Positions 41,389 through 50,250 of a stretch of 64,000 nt of DNA are shown in pieces; position 1 is the stretch's first letter, and every line of letters begins with the position of its first letter. The position numbers were made by a program, and so were the translations under genes. The notes under the pieces were generated by a model. It had not been told where the DNA came from. It was given only the letters and a program-made list of their open reading frames with translations, and made no database searches. The stretch comes from Nocardioides eburneiflavus (GTDB taxonomy: Bacteria > Actinomycetota > Actinomycetes > Propionibacteriales > Nocardioidaceae). Where the stretch lies: NCBI RefSeq assembly GCF_004785795.1, contig NZ_SRRO01000001.1, forward strand, positions 1,302,001 through 1,366,000, given 5' to 3'.

Positions 41389-42300
41389 TCAGCCCAGCAG
41401 CACCGCGACGAGCAGCGCCGCGGGCAACGAGGCCAGGGTGGTGACCAGGATGGTCTCCCGCGCGACATCCTCCCCGACGCGGTAGCGGGTGGCGTGCAGG
41501 AAGATGTTCTGCGCGGTCGGCAGCGCCGCGGTGATGACGACACCGAGCAGCACCCGGTCGTCGAGGCCGAGGGCGACGCCGACGGCCCACGCGACCACCG
41601 GCATGACGCCCATCTTGAGCACGGTGGCGACGACGACCTCGCCGTTGTGGCCGGCGCGGCCGATGGGCGGGCTGAGCCGCAGGGCCGCGCCGTAGGACAT
41701 CAGCATCAGCGGGATCGCCGCGCCGGCGAGCATCTCCAGCGGCGACAGCAACGGGGCCGGCAGCCGCCAGCCGGTGGTCGCGAGCACGAGGCCGGCGACG
41801 GCGGCGACGGTGAGCGGGTTCGTGACGAGACGGCGCGCGGCGGAGCGTACGCCCTCCCCGCGGCCGGTGATCCGGTCCAGCACGATGAGCGCGGCCGGCT
41901 GCACGACGAGCATCTGGACGAGCAGGGTCGGCACCACGACCGTGAGGTCGCCGACGACGTAGGCCGCGATGGCGATGCCGAGGTTGCCGGCGTTGACGTA
42001 GGACGACGAGAGCGCGCCGATGAGCAGGGCCCCGGTGTCGAGGCGCCAGCGCAGTCGCGCCACCACGACGTACGCCGCGAAGCAGGCGGCGAGCGACACG
42101 CTCGAGGCGACCAGGTTGGCCGCCGCGGCACCGAGCTCGACCCGGCTGATCGTGACGACCATCAGCGCCGGCGACGCCACGAAGAACGCGATCTCGCCGA
42201 GCGTGCGCTGCGAGCGTCGGTCGAGCACCCCGACGTGCGCGAGCGCGGCACCGGCGGCGATCACGACCAGGATCGTGGTGAACCCGATCAGCAGGTCCAT
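41389..42300 (-). CDS. AEC-family transporter (auxin efflux carrier type)
   Basis: A 303-residue membrane protein with ten hydrophobic segments in two five-helix halves. AAGGAGG precedes ATG 42300. The central segment SSSYVNAGNLGIAIAAYVVG and AALPTAQNIFLHATRY correspond to the conserved N/P-containing motifs of the family, which includes malonate and malate permeases. It starts a two- or three-gene unit with the flavin oxidase (and perhaps the DoxX-like gene). Transport of a small organic acid is likely by context. Confidence 0.87.
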   Translation of the reverse strand: MDLLIGFTTILVVIAAGAALAHVGVLDRRSQRTLGEIAFFVASPALMVVTISRVELGAAAANLVASSVSLAACFAAYVVVARLRWRLDTGALLIGALSSSYVNAGNLGIAIAAYVVGDLTVVVPTLLVQMLVVQPAALIVLDRITGRGEGVRSAARRLVTNPLTVAAVAGLVLATTGWRLPAPLLSPLEMLAGAAIPLMLMSYGAALRLSPPIGRAGHNGEVVVATVLKMGVMPVVAWAVGVALGLDDRVLLGVVITAALPTAQNIFLHATRYRVGEDVARETILVTTLASLPAALLVAVLLG

Positions 42301-42377
42301 GCGTCCTCCTTCCCGGGTATCGCGCGACATCGAGACCGTCCTGTACGCGACGTCCGACGCCCGGCAAGGATGTCGTG

Positions 42378-43310
42378 GTGACGACTGACACCCAGCACCC
42401 GGTCCGTGTCGTGCAGCTCGGAGGGCTGATGCCCTTCGTCCGCGAGTGGCTCCTCGAGAGGTACGCCGCGCCGGGGCTGGCCGACCTCGACGACCCGGCG
42501 GGGGTCGAGGTCGCCGTCGTGGGCGGCGGTGCGCCGGCCGGCGCGGCCGAGATGGACGCGCTGCCCGACCTGCGCGCGATCGTGAACTTCGGCGTCGGCT
42601 ACGACAACGTCGACGTCGCCGAGGCGCGCCGCCGCGGCATCGTCGTCTCCAACACCCCCGACGTCCTGACCGACGCGGTGGCGGACCTCGCAGCCTTCCT
42701 CGTGGTCGACGTGCTGCGTGGCATCACCGCCGCCGACCGGTTCGTACGCAGCGGGGCGTGGGCGCGTGGCGAGCAGGTGCCGCTGACCCGCGACGTACGC
42801 GGGGCCGTGGTCGGCGTGCTGGGGCTGGGGCGCATCGGCACGGCCGCTGCCCAGCGGCTGGAGGCCTTCGGCGCGGTGGTCCACTACCACTCGCGCAGCC
42901 CGAAGGACGTCGCGTGGACCTACCACCCGAGCCCGGCCGAGCTGGCCGCAGCGAGCGACGTGCTGGTCGTCCTCACGCCAGGTGGTGCGGGCACCGACGG
43001 CCTCGTGGACGCCGCCGTGCTCGACGCGCTCGGGCCCGAGGGCTTCCTCGTCAACGTCTCGCGCGGCTCGGTCGTCGACGAGGACGCGCTCGTCGCCGCC
43101 CTGGAGGCGGGCCGCATCGCCGGTGCCGGGCTCGACGTCTTCGCCGACGAGCCGCACGTGCCCGCAGCGTTGCTGGAGCGCGAGGACGTCGTGCTGCTGC
43201 CGCATGTCGGCAGCGCGACGACCCAGACGCGCGAGGCGATGGGTCGGCTCGTGCTGGACAACGTCGACGCCTTCCTCGAGCGCGGCGGGCTGGTGACCCC
43301 GGTCGGGTGA
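42378..43310 (+). CDS. NAD(P)-dependent D-2-hydroxyacid dehydrogenase
   Basis: About 310 residues. The Rossmann motif GVLGLGRIGTAAAQRL is near residue 153. The catalytic triad of the family is present: Arg in NVSRGSVVDED, Glu in FADEPHVPA and His in LLPHVGSAT. It would reduce a 2-oxo acid such as glyoxylate or hydroxypyruvate, or act in reverse. AAGGA lies upstream of tandem GTG codons (42375, 42378). It is divergent from the AEC transporter and D-2-hydroxyacid oxidase genes, which suggests a shared metabolite. Confidence 0.88.
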   Translation: MTTDTQHPVRVVQLGGLMPFVREWLLERYAAPGLADLDDPAGVEVAVVGGGAPAGAAEMDALPDLRAIVNFGVGYDNVDVAEARRRGIVVSNTPDVLTDAVADLAAFLVVDVLRGITAADRFVRSGAWARGEQVPLTRDVRGAVVGVLGLGRIGTAAAQRLEAFGAVVHYHSRSPKDVAWTYHPSPAELAAASDVLVVLTPGGAGTDGLVDAAVLDALGPEGFLVNVSRGSVVDEDALVAALEAGRIAGAGLDVFADEPHVPAALLEREDVVLLPHVGSATTQTREAMGRLVLDNVDAFLERGGLVTPVG

Positions 43311-43391
43311 TGCTGTGTCAGGGTTCCCCTGCGCTCCACGGCACCTCAGGCTTAAGGTCGTCCTTGGTCCGCGCCGACAGCAGGGGGTGCG

Positions 43392-45197
43392 ATGGAGGAC
43401 GACACACGAGGCCAGCGCCGCGTGGCCGCTGCGCCGTGGGCTGACGAGCAGACTCGGCAGCACCTCCAGGTCCTGGTCGAGGGCGTGGCCACCCTCGCAG
43501 GCTTCGAGCAGTCGTCCCTCACGCTGCGCCGCGACGACCACTTCGAGGTCGTCGCCGCGGCCGGGGTCGAGGACGGGTTCGTGGGCACCGAGGTGCCCCG
43601 CGAGTCGATCGAGGACGACCTCGCCGGTGCGGACGAGTGGGGCGTGTGGCGCTTCGTCCCGCACCACAGGGCGAGCGCCGAGGCCCTCGCCTACAGCCAC
43701 ATCCCCGACGTCACCCCGCTGGACGCGGAGGACGCCTGGCACCCGCTCGACCTGCTCGCCGCTCCGCTCCACGACGACCAGGGGCGCCTGCGCGGCCTGC
43801 TGTCGGTCGACAGCCCGCGCGACGGGCGCCTGCCGTCGGCCGAGACGCTGGAGGTGCTGACCAAGTACGCCGGCGTGGCGCGCACCCTCGTCCTGCTCGC
43901 CCTCGAGCGCGAGGAGCTCAGCGAGAAGATCCGGATGGCCTCCCAGGCGCGCGAGATCGTCCGTCAGGCCCTCGGCGAGCCGACCCTGGACCTCATCCTG
44001 GAGGCGTGCCGGTCCACGGTCGTCGCGTGCTTCGACGCCGTCGGCATGTGGCTCACCGTCCTCGACACCGACGGCGGCCCGGCCCGGACGACGTCCTACG
44101 CCGCGGGCGACGACTACGAGGTGCCGCCCTTCGCGGAGATCGACGACGTCGTCATCCGCCTCGCGCGCCGCTACTGGGGCGACCAGTACGTCGCGCCGTT
44201 CTCCCGCAGCAATGCCGACCAGCCGGGCCTGCCGCCCGAGGACGCCGAGCGGCTGCTGGGCTTCCTCGACCGCATCGGCATCGGATCGGTGCTGTTCGTC
44301 CCGCTGGGGGTGGGGCCGGAGTGCCTCGGCTTCCTCGTGCTGACCCGGGTCTCGGACGCCCGGACCTGGACCGACGTCGAGATCGACGCCGCCCTCGACA
44401 TCGGCCACGACCTCGGCCGCGCGGTCGCCAACGCGCGCCAGCTCGAGCTCGAGCGGGCCATCGTCGACCGCCTGCGCAAGCTCGACAGCTATCGCGTCGA
44501 GGTGGTCAACACCCTCGGCCACGAGCTGCGCAACCCGCTCTTCTCGATGAGCGCCAACCTCGAGCTGCTGACCACCGCCACGCTCGACGAGGACGCCCGC
44601 CGGTCGGTGGCGGCCGCGACGCGTGGTGCCGCCCGGATGCGAGCCGTGATCGACGACCTGCTGACCATGGCCCAGGTCTCCGACCCCAACCGCGAGTTCG
44701 ACCCGGTGGCGATCGACCTGCGCCGCGTGGTCCACGACGTCTACGACGAGTGCCACGCCTCGGCGTCGGCCGGCGACGTCGCCTGCCACGCCGAGCTGCC
44801 CGACACCCCGATGCGGGTGTCCGGGGATCCCGAGGAGCTGCACCGCCTCCTCACGAACCTCGCGTCCAACGCCATCAAGTACACCGACCCCGGCGGCAGC
44901 GTCACCGTGCGCCTCGCCGCCGAGGGCGACACGGTGGTGGTCTCCGTCGCCGACACCGGCATCGGCATCTCCGAGCTCGACCAGGCCCAGCTGTTCCGCG
45001 AGTTCTTCCGATCGACCAACCCGGCTGCGCTCTCCCGACCCGGCACCGGCCTCGGCCTGGCCATCGTCGCCCGCATCGTCAGCCGGCACGGCGCGACGGT
45101 CGAGCTCGACTCCGAGCGCGACCGTGGCACCACGGTGACGGTCCGGTTCCCGGCGTACGTCGGGGAGCTCGCCGCCGACGACGTCCAGCCGGCGTGA
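43392..45197 (+). CDS. GAF-domain sensor histidine kinase
   Basis: A 601-residue cytoplasmic kinase without membrane helices. Two GAF-like domains lie at about 25-180 and 205-350. The kinase core has the H-box LGHELRNPLFSMSANLELL (His about 377), the N-box LASNAIKYTDPGG, G1 ADTGIGIS, the F-box LFREFF and G2 GTGLGLAIVARIV. It would sense a soluble signal and phosphorylate a response regulator, but none is encoded beside it, so it is an orphan. AGGGGG precedes ATG 43392. Confidence 0.9.
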   Translation: MEDDTRGQRRVAAAPWADEQTRQHLQVLVEGVATLAGFEQSSLTLRRDDHFEVVAAAGVEDGFVGTEVPRESIEDDLAGADEWGVWRFVPHHRASAEALAYSHIPDVTPLDAEDAWHPLDLLAAPLHDDQGRLRGLLSVDSPRDGRLPSAETLEVLTKYAGVARTLVLLALEREELSEKIRMASQAREIVRQALGEPTLDLILEACRSTVVACFDAVGMWLTVLDTDGGPARTTSYAAGDDYEVPPFAEIDDVVIRLARRYWGDQYVAPFSRSNADQPGLPPEDAERLLGFLDRIGIGSVLFVPLGVGPECLGFLVLTRVSDARTWTDVEIDAALDIGHDLGRAVANARQLELERAIVDRLRKLDSYRVEVVNTLGHELRNPLFSMSANLELLTTATLDEDARRSVAAATRGAARMRAVIDDLLTMAQVSDPNREFDPVAIDLRRVVHDVYDECHASASAGDVACHAELPDTPMRVSGDPEELHRLLTNLASNAIKYTDPGGSVTVRLAAEGDTVVVSVADTGIGISELDQAQLFREFFRSTNPAALSRPGTGLGLAIVARIVSRHGATVELDSERDRGTTVTVRFPAYVGELAADDVQPA

Positions 45198-45204
45198 GAC
45201 GCGC

Positions 45205-45669
45205 TCAGGCGCGGGTGAGGTCCAGCGTCATGAAGGTGCTGTTCGGGTCGTCGACGTAGGACCCGAACGGTGTGCACGCGACGAACCCGGCCCGGGAGTA
45301 GAACCGGCGCGCCGGCTCGAAGAACGCCATGCTCCCGGTCTCCAGCGACACCCGCGCGACCCCGCGCGAGCGCGCGTCGTCGAGGACGTGGGCGAGCATC
45401 CGCGACGCGACTCCGCGACCGCGGAGCGCCGGGTCGGTCCGCATGCTCTTGAGCTCCTCGTGGCGGCCCGCCAGCGCGGCGAGCGCCGCGGTGGCGACGA
45501 GGTCGTCGCCGTGGGTTCCCACCCAGAGCCGTACGCCGTCGCCCTGCAGCGCGGCCAGGTCGAGCGCGTGCCGGCTCTCCGGCGGGGCGGTCGGCTCCAT
45601 GTCGTCGAGGTGCGCCTGCAGGAATGCCGCGAGGCGTGGGTCGGCGAAGTCGGCGCGGTTGATCTGCAC
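45205..45669 (-). CDS. GNAT-family N-acetyltransferase
   Basis: A 154-residue GNAT protein. Motif A is KSMRTDPALRGRGVASRMLA (Q/RxxGxG/A type). The final segment PARRFYSRAGFVACTPFGSY is typical of small acetyltransferases. GTG 45669 is the only upstream start. It is divergent from the haemerythrin gene across a 9-bp inverted repeat and converges with the histidine kinase gene. The acceptor is unknown. Confidence 0.85.
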   Translation of the reverse strand: MQINRADFADPRLAAFLQAHLDDMEPTAPPESRHALDLAALQGDGVRLWVGTHGDDLVATAALAALAGRHEELKSMRTDPALRGRGVASRMLAHVLDDARSRGVARVSLETGSMAFFEPARRFYSRAGFVACTPFGSYVDDPNSTFMTLDLTRA

Positions 45670-45678
45670 GGGGCAAGT

Positions 45679-45716
45679 GTCGTCCGGACGTGTTTCGTCC
45701 AGATGACCCGGACGAC
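45679..45716. promoter_or_regulatory. 9-bp inverted repeat between divergent GNAT and haemerythrin genes
   Basis: GTCGTCCGG (45679-45687) and CCGGACGAC (45708-45716) are perfect inverted repeats with a 20-base centre. They lie close to the GNAT start and 65 bases upstream of the haemerythrin start. An operator role is possible. Confidence 0.4.
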
Positions 45717-45780
45717 CCGTTGGCGACGGCGGTCTCGGGGTACGTCGGTTCGTCAGGCACCAACGCCAGGAGGAAACCCC

Positions 45781-46281
45781 ATGTCACACGACGCCATCGT
45801 CCTGCTCAAGGACGACCACAAGCAGATCCGCAAGGTGTTCCGGGACTTCGAGTCCGCCGGAGACGAGGCCACCAGCCGCAAGGGCAAGCTCGTGGAGACG
45901 ATGATCGAGCTGCTCACCCAGCACACCTACATCGAGAACGAGGTGATGTACCCGCGGGTCCGCGACCTGCTCCCCGACCTCGAGGACGACGTGCTCGAGT
46001 CCTACGAGGAGCACCACGTCGCCGACGTCCTCGTCATGGAGCTCGCGGGCATGGACCCCACCGCCGAGCGCTTCGACGCGAAGACGACCGTCCTCATCGA
46101 GAACGTCCGGCACCACATGGACGAGGAGGAGGAGGACTGGTTCCCCAAGGTCCGCGAGGGTCTGGGGCGCAAGGCGCTGCAGGAGATCGGCGAGGAGCTC
46201 CTCGCCGCGAAGCAGCAGGCCCCGACGAAGCCCTCGCAGCCGAGCGCGCTGAAGAAGACCGTCGACGCCGTCCTCGACTGA
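45781..46281 (+). CDS. Haemerythrin-like HHE-domain protein
   Basis: A 166-residue four-helix protein. AGGAGGAAA precedes ATG 45781. Iron ligands of the family are visible: KDDHKQIRKVF, QHTYIENEVMYP (HxxxE), YEEHHVADVL and NVRHHMDEEEEDW. It would bind a di-iron centre and may sense or scavenge O2, NO or peroxide. The C-terminal 35 residues are Lys/Pro-rich. Divergent from a GNAT gene; no operon partner is evident. Confidence 0.9.
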   Translation: MSHDAIVLLKDDHKQIRKVFRDFESAGDEATSRKGKLVETMIELLTQHTYIENEVMYPRVRDLLPDLEDDVLESYEEHHVADVLVMELAGMDPTAERFDAKTTVLIENVRHHMDEEEEDWFPKVREGLGRKALQEIGEELLAAKQQAPTKPSQPSALKKTVDAVLD

Positions 46282-46338
46282 GAGGACCCGCCTCACGACG
46301 GCGTAGACGCGGCGGCGTGGTGGTGCCACCGTTGAGAC

Positions 46339-47718
46339 ATGGCAACCAGGCTCGACGTCGACTACCTGGTCGTCGGTGCCGGCGCCATGGGGATGGCGTT
46401 CACCGACGCGCTCGTCGACCACGCCGACGTCCGGGTGGCGCTGGTCGACCGTCGGCACGGCGCCGGGGGGCACTGGCTCGAGGCCTACCCGTTCGTGCGG
46501 CTGCACCAGTCCTCCGCGTTCTACGGCGTCGCCTCGACGCTGCTCGGCGGCGGGCGCCTGCAGGACCACGGTCCCGAGGCCGGGTTGCAGGAGCGGGCCT
46601 CGCAGCCCGAGGTCGTCGCCTACTACGCCCACGTCCTCGACCGCCTGCAGCAGACCGGGCGGGTCCAGTTCCTGCCCGGCAGCGACCACCTCGGCGACGG
46701 CACGGTGCTCTCGCGCGTCTCCGGGCGCCGGTTCGAGGTGCCGGAGCACTGCCGCCTCGTCAACGCCCACTACCTGGCGCCCAGCATCCCCGCGGAGATG
46801 CCGGCGCCGTTCGGGGTCGGCGACGGCGCACGGGTGCTGCCGGTCAACGACCTCGTGCACGTGGAGGAGGCGCCGAGCCAGTACGTCGTGGTGGGCGCCG
46901 GCAAGACCGCTACGGACGCGTGCGTGTGGCTGCTCGCGCAGGGGGTCGACCCGGACGCGATCTGCTGGGTGCGACCGCGTGATCCCTGGATGTTCGACCG
47001 GGCCCTGATCCAGCCGGACCCCGCCATCTTCCTGGGCGTCCCGGCGACCATCTTCGAGGCGGCGGTGGCCTCGGAGTCCCTCGACGAGGTCTTCCTGCGG
47101 CTCGAGGACGCCGGCGTGATGCTGCGCATCGACCGCTCGGTGACCCCGACGATGGCCAAGACCCCGACGCTCGCCCAGTGGGAGCTCGAGCGGCTGCGCA
47201 CGATCGAGGACGTCGTACGACGCGGGCACCTGCGCTCGGTCGAGCGCGGGCGGCTGACCTTCCTCGACGGCTCCACGGTCCGGGTCGCCGACGATGCCGT
47301 GGTGGTGCACTGCGCCGCCGACGGCCTGAAGTACCCGCCGCTCGTGCCGGTGTGGCGGCCCGAGGACATCACGCTCCAGCCGATCCGGGCCGGCTTCCCG
47401 TGCTTCGGCGCCGCGGTCACCGGCTACGTCGAGGCGACCCGCGACGACGACGCCGAGAAGAACCGGCTCTGCCCGCCGTCTCCCTTCCCCGACTCCCTGC
47501 AGCAGTGGGCCGGGATGAACGTGCTCGGCACCCGGGCGGCGATGTCCTTCTCCGCCGAGCCCGACATCAAGGCGTGGGCCGACGGCGTGGCCCTCAACCC
47601 GGCGCGCGTCCCCGCCGGCTATCCGCCGTCCGCGGCCCTCGACGCCGCCCGCGAACGGCTGGCGGCGAGCACCGGTCCCGGCCTCGAGCGGCTGGCGGCG
47701 TGGATGGGCAGGGTCTAG
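46339..47718 (+). CDS. FAD/NAD(P)-binding flavoprotein (monooxygenase-like)
   Basis: A 459-residue protein. The FAD Rossmann motif VDYLVVGAGAMGMAFTDALV is at the N-terminus, followed by RRHGAGGHWLEAYPFVRLHQ, reminiscent of flavin monooxygenases. A second nucleotide-binding motif is YVVVGAGKTATDACVWLLAQ (about residue 183). No further motif fixes a reaction. It converges with the epimerase-like gene, the two sharing a CTAG at their stops (47715-47718). The substrate is unknown. Confidence 0.82.
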   Translation: MATRLDVDYLVVGAGAMGMAFTDALVDHADVRVALVDRRHGAGGHWLEAYPFVRLHQSSAFYGVASTLLGGGRLQDHGPEAGLQERASQPEVVAYYAHVLDRLQQTGRVQFLPGSDHLGDGTVLSRVSGRRFEVPEHCRLVNAHYLAPSIPAEMPAPFGVGDGARVLPVNDLVHVEEAPSQYVVVGAGKTATDACVWLLAQGVDPDAICWVRPRDPWMFDRALIQPDPAIFLGVPATIFEAAVASESLDEVFLRLEDAGVMLRIDRSVTPTMAKTPTLAQWELERLRTIEDVVRRGHLRSVERGRLTFLDGSTVRVADDAVVVHCAADGLKYPPLVPVWRPEDITLQPIRAGFPCFGAAVTGYVEATRDDDAEKNRLCPPSPFPDSLQQWAGMNVLGTRAAMSFSAEPDIKAWADGVALNPARVPAGYPPSAALDAARERLAASTGPGLERLAAWMGRV

Positions 47719-48518
47719 GCGTAGCCCTCGCGGTAGGTCGGCAGCTGCGGCGCCCACCCCGTCGAGCGCAGCCGCGCGTTGGACAGCCGCTTGCCGTGGC
47801 CCTGCACCGGGTCGGCGGGCGGGGGAGCGGGCGCCCCGAGCCGGTCGGCGAGGTACGCCGCCACGTCGCCCAGCTGCGCCGGCTCGTCGTCGGTGCCGAG
47901 GTAGAGCCGCTCTGGCTCGGTCGGCATGCTCAGCAGGTGGACCACGGCGGCCGCCGCGTCCGTGCGGTGGATGCGGTTGGTCCAGCGGTGCGGGTCGGTG
48001 ACCCGGCCCTCGCGGACCTGGTCGAGCAGTCGCGTGCTGCTGCCGCCGTACAGGCCCGAGAGGCGGAGGACCGTCCCGTGCGGGACCCGCTCGTGGAAGG
48101 CCTCCTCCGCAGCGAGGAGCATCCGGCCGGGGCCGTCGCTCGGGGCGGCGGCAGCCGTCTCGTCCTCGACCTCTGGACGGTCGCGGCTGCCGTGCACCGC
48201 GGTCGAGGACACCAGCACCGCCCGCTCCGGCGCCTCGGCGAGGGCGTCGATCGCGCGGGCCATCCCGTCGACGTACGTCGCCCGGTAGGCCTCCTCGGTC
48301 CGCGGCCTCGCGGTCAGCGCGACGACGATGAGGCGCGGGCGTACGTCCGAGAGGTCCGGCTGCTCGCGTGTCAGGTCGACCGACCGACCAGTGAGCGGGG
48401 CCGGCACCTTGGAGGCGTCGCGGCGCAGGGCGAGCACGTCGTGGCCGAGGTCGGCGAGGCGCAGGCCGACCGCGGCGCCGAGGTCGCCGCAGCCGACGAG
48501 CAGGGCGTCAGGGGGCAC
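47715..48518 (-). CDS. NAD-dependent epimerase/dehydratase-like (SDR) protein
   Basis: A 267-residue short-chain dehydrogenase-like protein. It opens LLVGCGDLGAAVGLRLADLG (GxGxxG variant), with STAVHGSRDRPEVED and LRLSGLYGGSSTRLL as in YeeZ-like extended SDRs. The active-site Tyr is in LYGG rather than a clear YxxxK, so catalysis is uncertain. GTG 48518 is seven bases after a TAGCGT box, so the transcript is probably leaderless. Stops overlap with the convergent flavoprotein gene. Confidence 0.82.
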   Translation of the reverse strand: MPPDALLVGCGDLGAAVGLRLADLGHDVLALRRDASKVPAPLTGRSVDLTREQPDLSDVRPRLIVVALTARPRTEEAYRATYVDGMARAIDALAEAPERAVLVSSTAVHGSRDRPEVEDETAAAAPSDGPGRMLLAAEEAFHERVPHGTVLRLSGLYGGSSTRLLDQVREGRVTDPHRWTNRIHRTDAAAAVVHLLSMPTEPERLYLGTDDEPAQLGDVAAYLADRLGAPAPPPADPVQGHGKRLSNARLRSTGWAPQLPTYREGYA

Positions 48519-48525
48519 GGGGCGA

Positions 48526-48531
48526 ACGCTA
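48526..48531 (-). promoter_or_regulatory. -10 box of leaderless SDR transcript
   Basis: TAGCGT on the minus strand ends seven bases before GTG 48518. Confidence 0.55.
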
Positions 48532-48595
48532 CGGCAGCACCCGCTCGACCGACGGTCTGGGCAATGTCGCGATGTCGTGCCACCGTGGATCCGTG

Positions 48596-49054
48596 ATGCG
48601 TCCACCGCCGCCGGTCCTGGCCCTCGTCGCCGGCGTCGCCCAGCACCTGTGGGCGGGTGCGACGCCACCGTCGGCACCCCGGCGTGCGCTCGCCACAGCG
48701 ACCGCGGCCGCGTCGGTGGGCCTCGCCGGAGCCGCGGCCGGGCAGTTCCGCGCGCACCACACCACGGTTGAGCCCTTCGACCCCTCGAAGGCCACCTCCC
48801 TGGTGGTGACCGGTCCCAACGCCCTCACCCGCAACCCGATGTACGTCGGCATGGCCGGGTTGCTGGTCGCCAACGCTGTCCGGCTGGGTGACTGGCGTGC
48901 GCTGCTGCCGCTCGCTGCGTTCGTCGGCTACATCGACCGGTTCCAGATCGCCGCCGAGGAGCGAGCGCTCGCCGAGAAGTTCGGCGCGGACTACGCGGCG
49001 TACCGCACGGCCGTCCCACGCTGGCTCGACTCCAGCTCGTTGCCGGGGCGCTGA
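48596..49054 (+). CDS. Isoprenylcysteine methyltransferase-like membrane protein
   Basis: A 152-residue protein with three or four membrane helices. The C-terminal ICMT/PEMT signature is GPNALTRNPMYVGMAGLLVA (SAM-binding, about 76-95) with EERALAEKFGADYAAYRTAV near the end. Bacterial relatives methylate carboxyl or amine groups of lipids, isoprenoids or small molecules; the acceptor is unknown. GTG 48593 directly before ATG 48596 is an alternative start. It is divergent from the SDR gene by 77 bp. Confidence 0.82.
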   Translation: MRPPPPVLALVAGVAQHLWAGATPPSAPRRALATATAAASVGLAGAAAGQFRAHHTTVEPFDPSKATSLVVTGPNALTRNPMYVGMAGLLVANAVRLGDWRALLPLAAFVGYIDRFQIAAEERALAEKFGADYAAYRTAVPRWLDSSSLPGR

Positions 49055-49149
49055 CGCCCACGGGACCACGTCGGCCCACCGCGTCGACGGCGACGAGGAC
49101 CTGGTGGCCGGGCGCGCATGGGCCGGCCCGCCCCCGGGCACTGGAGCAC

Positions 49150-50250
49150 ATGACCCACCGAGCCGACTCGACCACCGACAGCCGGACCGACGGCGAGGCC
49201 GAGGAGTCCACCAGCGCCGAGCGCGAGCGGACCGCCCCGCCGCCCGACGCTGCGAACAAGCCGGACTCGCCCGACGACCTCGCGAAGCCGACCTGGCGCT
49301 ACGCGCTGCGCAAGACCGTGCGCGAGTTCAGCGACGACCAGTGCACCGACCTCGCCGCGGCACTGACCTACTACGCGGTCCTGGCGCTGTTCCCGGGGGC
49401 GATCGCCCTGCTCTCGATCGTCGGGCTGGTCGGCGACCGCCGGGAGACCGTCGACACCCTGCTCGACATCCTGCGTGACGTCGGCGCCTCCTCCGCGGCG
49501 GACACCCTCGAGCCGACGCTGGTGGCGCTCGCGTCCAACGAGAGCGCCGGCCTGGCCCTGGTCATCGGTCTCGCCGCCGCCCTGTGGTCGGCGTCGGGCT
49601 ACGTCAACGCCTTCGGGCGCGGGATGAACCGCATCTACGAGACCGACGAGGGCCGGCCGATCTGGAAGCTCCGTCCGGTGATGCTGGTCGTCACGCTGGT
49701 CACGGTCCTCCTTGCCGCGGTCGTCGCAGTCGGTCTCGTCCTGACCGGACCCGCCGCCGAAGCGGTCGGCCGGGCCATCGGGCTCGAGTCCGCGGCCGTG
49801 GCGGTGTGGAGCGTCGCGAAGTGGCCGGTGCTGCTCGGGGTCGTCGTCATGATCGTGGCGCTGCTCTACTACGCGACGCCCAACGTGAAGCAGCCGAAGT
49901 TCCGCTGGATCAGCATCGGTGCGTTCGTCGCGATCGTGGTGTGGGTGCTGGCCTCGGCGGCGTTCGGCTTCTACGTCGCCAACTTCTCCAGCTACGACAG
50001 GACGTACGGCTCGCTGGCGGGCGTCATCGCCTTCCTGCTGTGGCTGTGGATCACCAACCTCGCCCTGCTGTTCGGCGCGGAGCTCGACGCGGAGGTCGAG
50101 CGCGGGCGCCAGCTCCAGGCCGGCATCGAGGCCGAGGAGGAGCTCCAGCTGCCCCCGCGCGACACCCGCAAGTCCGACAAGGCGGCGAAGAAGGAGCAGG
50201 AGGACATCGCGCGTGGGCGGCGGCTGCGCGAGTCCCGCGGTCGTTCCTAG
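49150..50250 (+). CDS. YihY/BrkB-family inner-membrane protein
   Basis: A 366-residue protein. A polar, acidic first 65 residues lead to six membrane helices. Family motifs are DQCTDLAAALTYYAVLALFP (about 62-81), ASGYVNAFGRGMNRIYET and the last helix region TYGSLAGVIAFLLWLWITNL then LFGAELDAE. Once misnamed RNase BN; the function is still unsettled, with suggested transport or virulence roles. The C-terminus is charged. TGGAGCAC lies before ATG 49150. Its stop shares a CTAG with the convergent kinase gene. Confidence 0.9.
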   Translation: MTHRADSTTDSRTDGEAEESTSAERERTAPPPDAANKPDSPDDLAKPTWRYALRKTVREFSDDQCTDLAAALTYYAVLALFPGAIALLSIVGLVGDRRETVDTLLDILRDVGASSAADTLEPTLVALASNESAGLALVIGLAAALWSASGYVNAFGRGMNRIYETDEGRPIWKLRPVMLVVTLVTVLLAAVVAVGLVLTGPAAEAVGRAIGLESAAVAVWSVAKWPVLLGVVVMIVALLYYATPNVKQPKFRWISIGAFVAIVVWVLASAAFGFYVANFSSYDRTYGSLAGVIAFLLWLWITNLALLFGAELDAEVERGRQLQAGIEAEEELQLPPRDTRKSDKAAKKEQEDIARGRRLRESRGRS

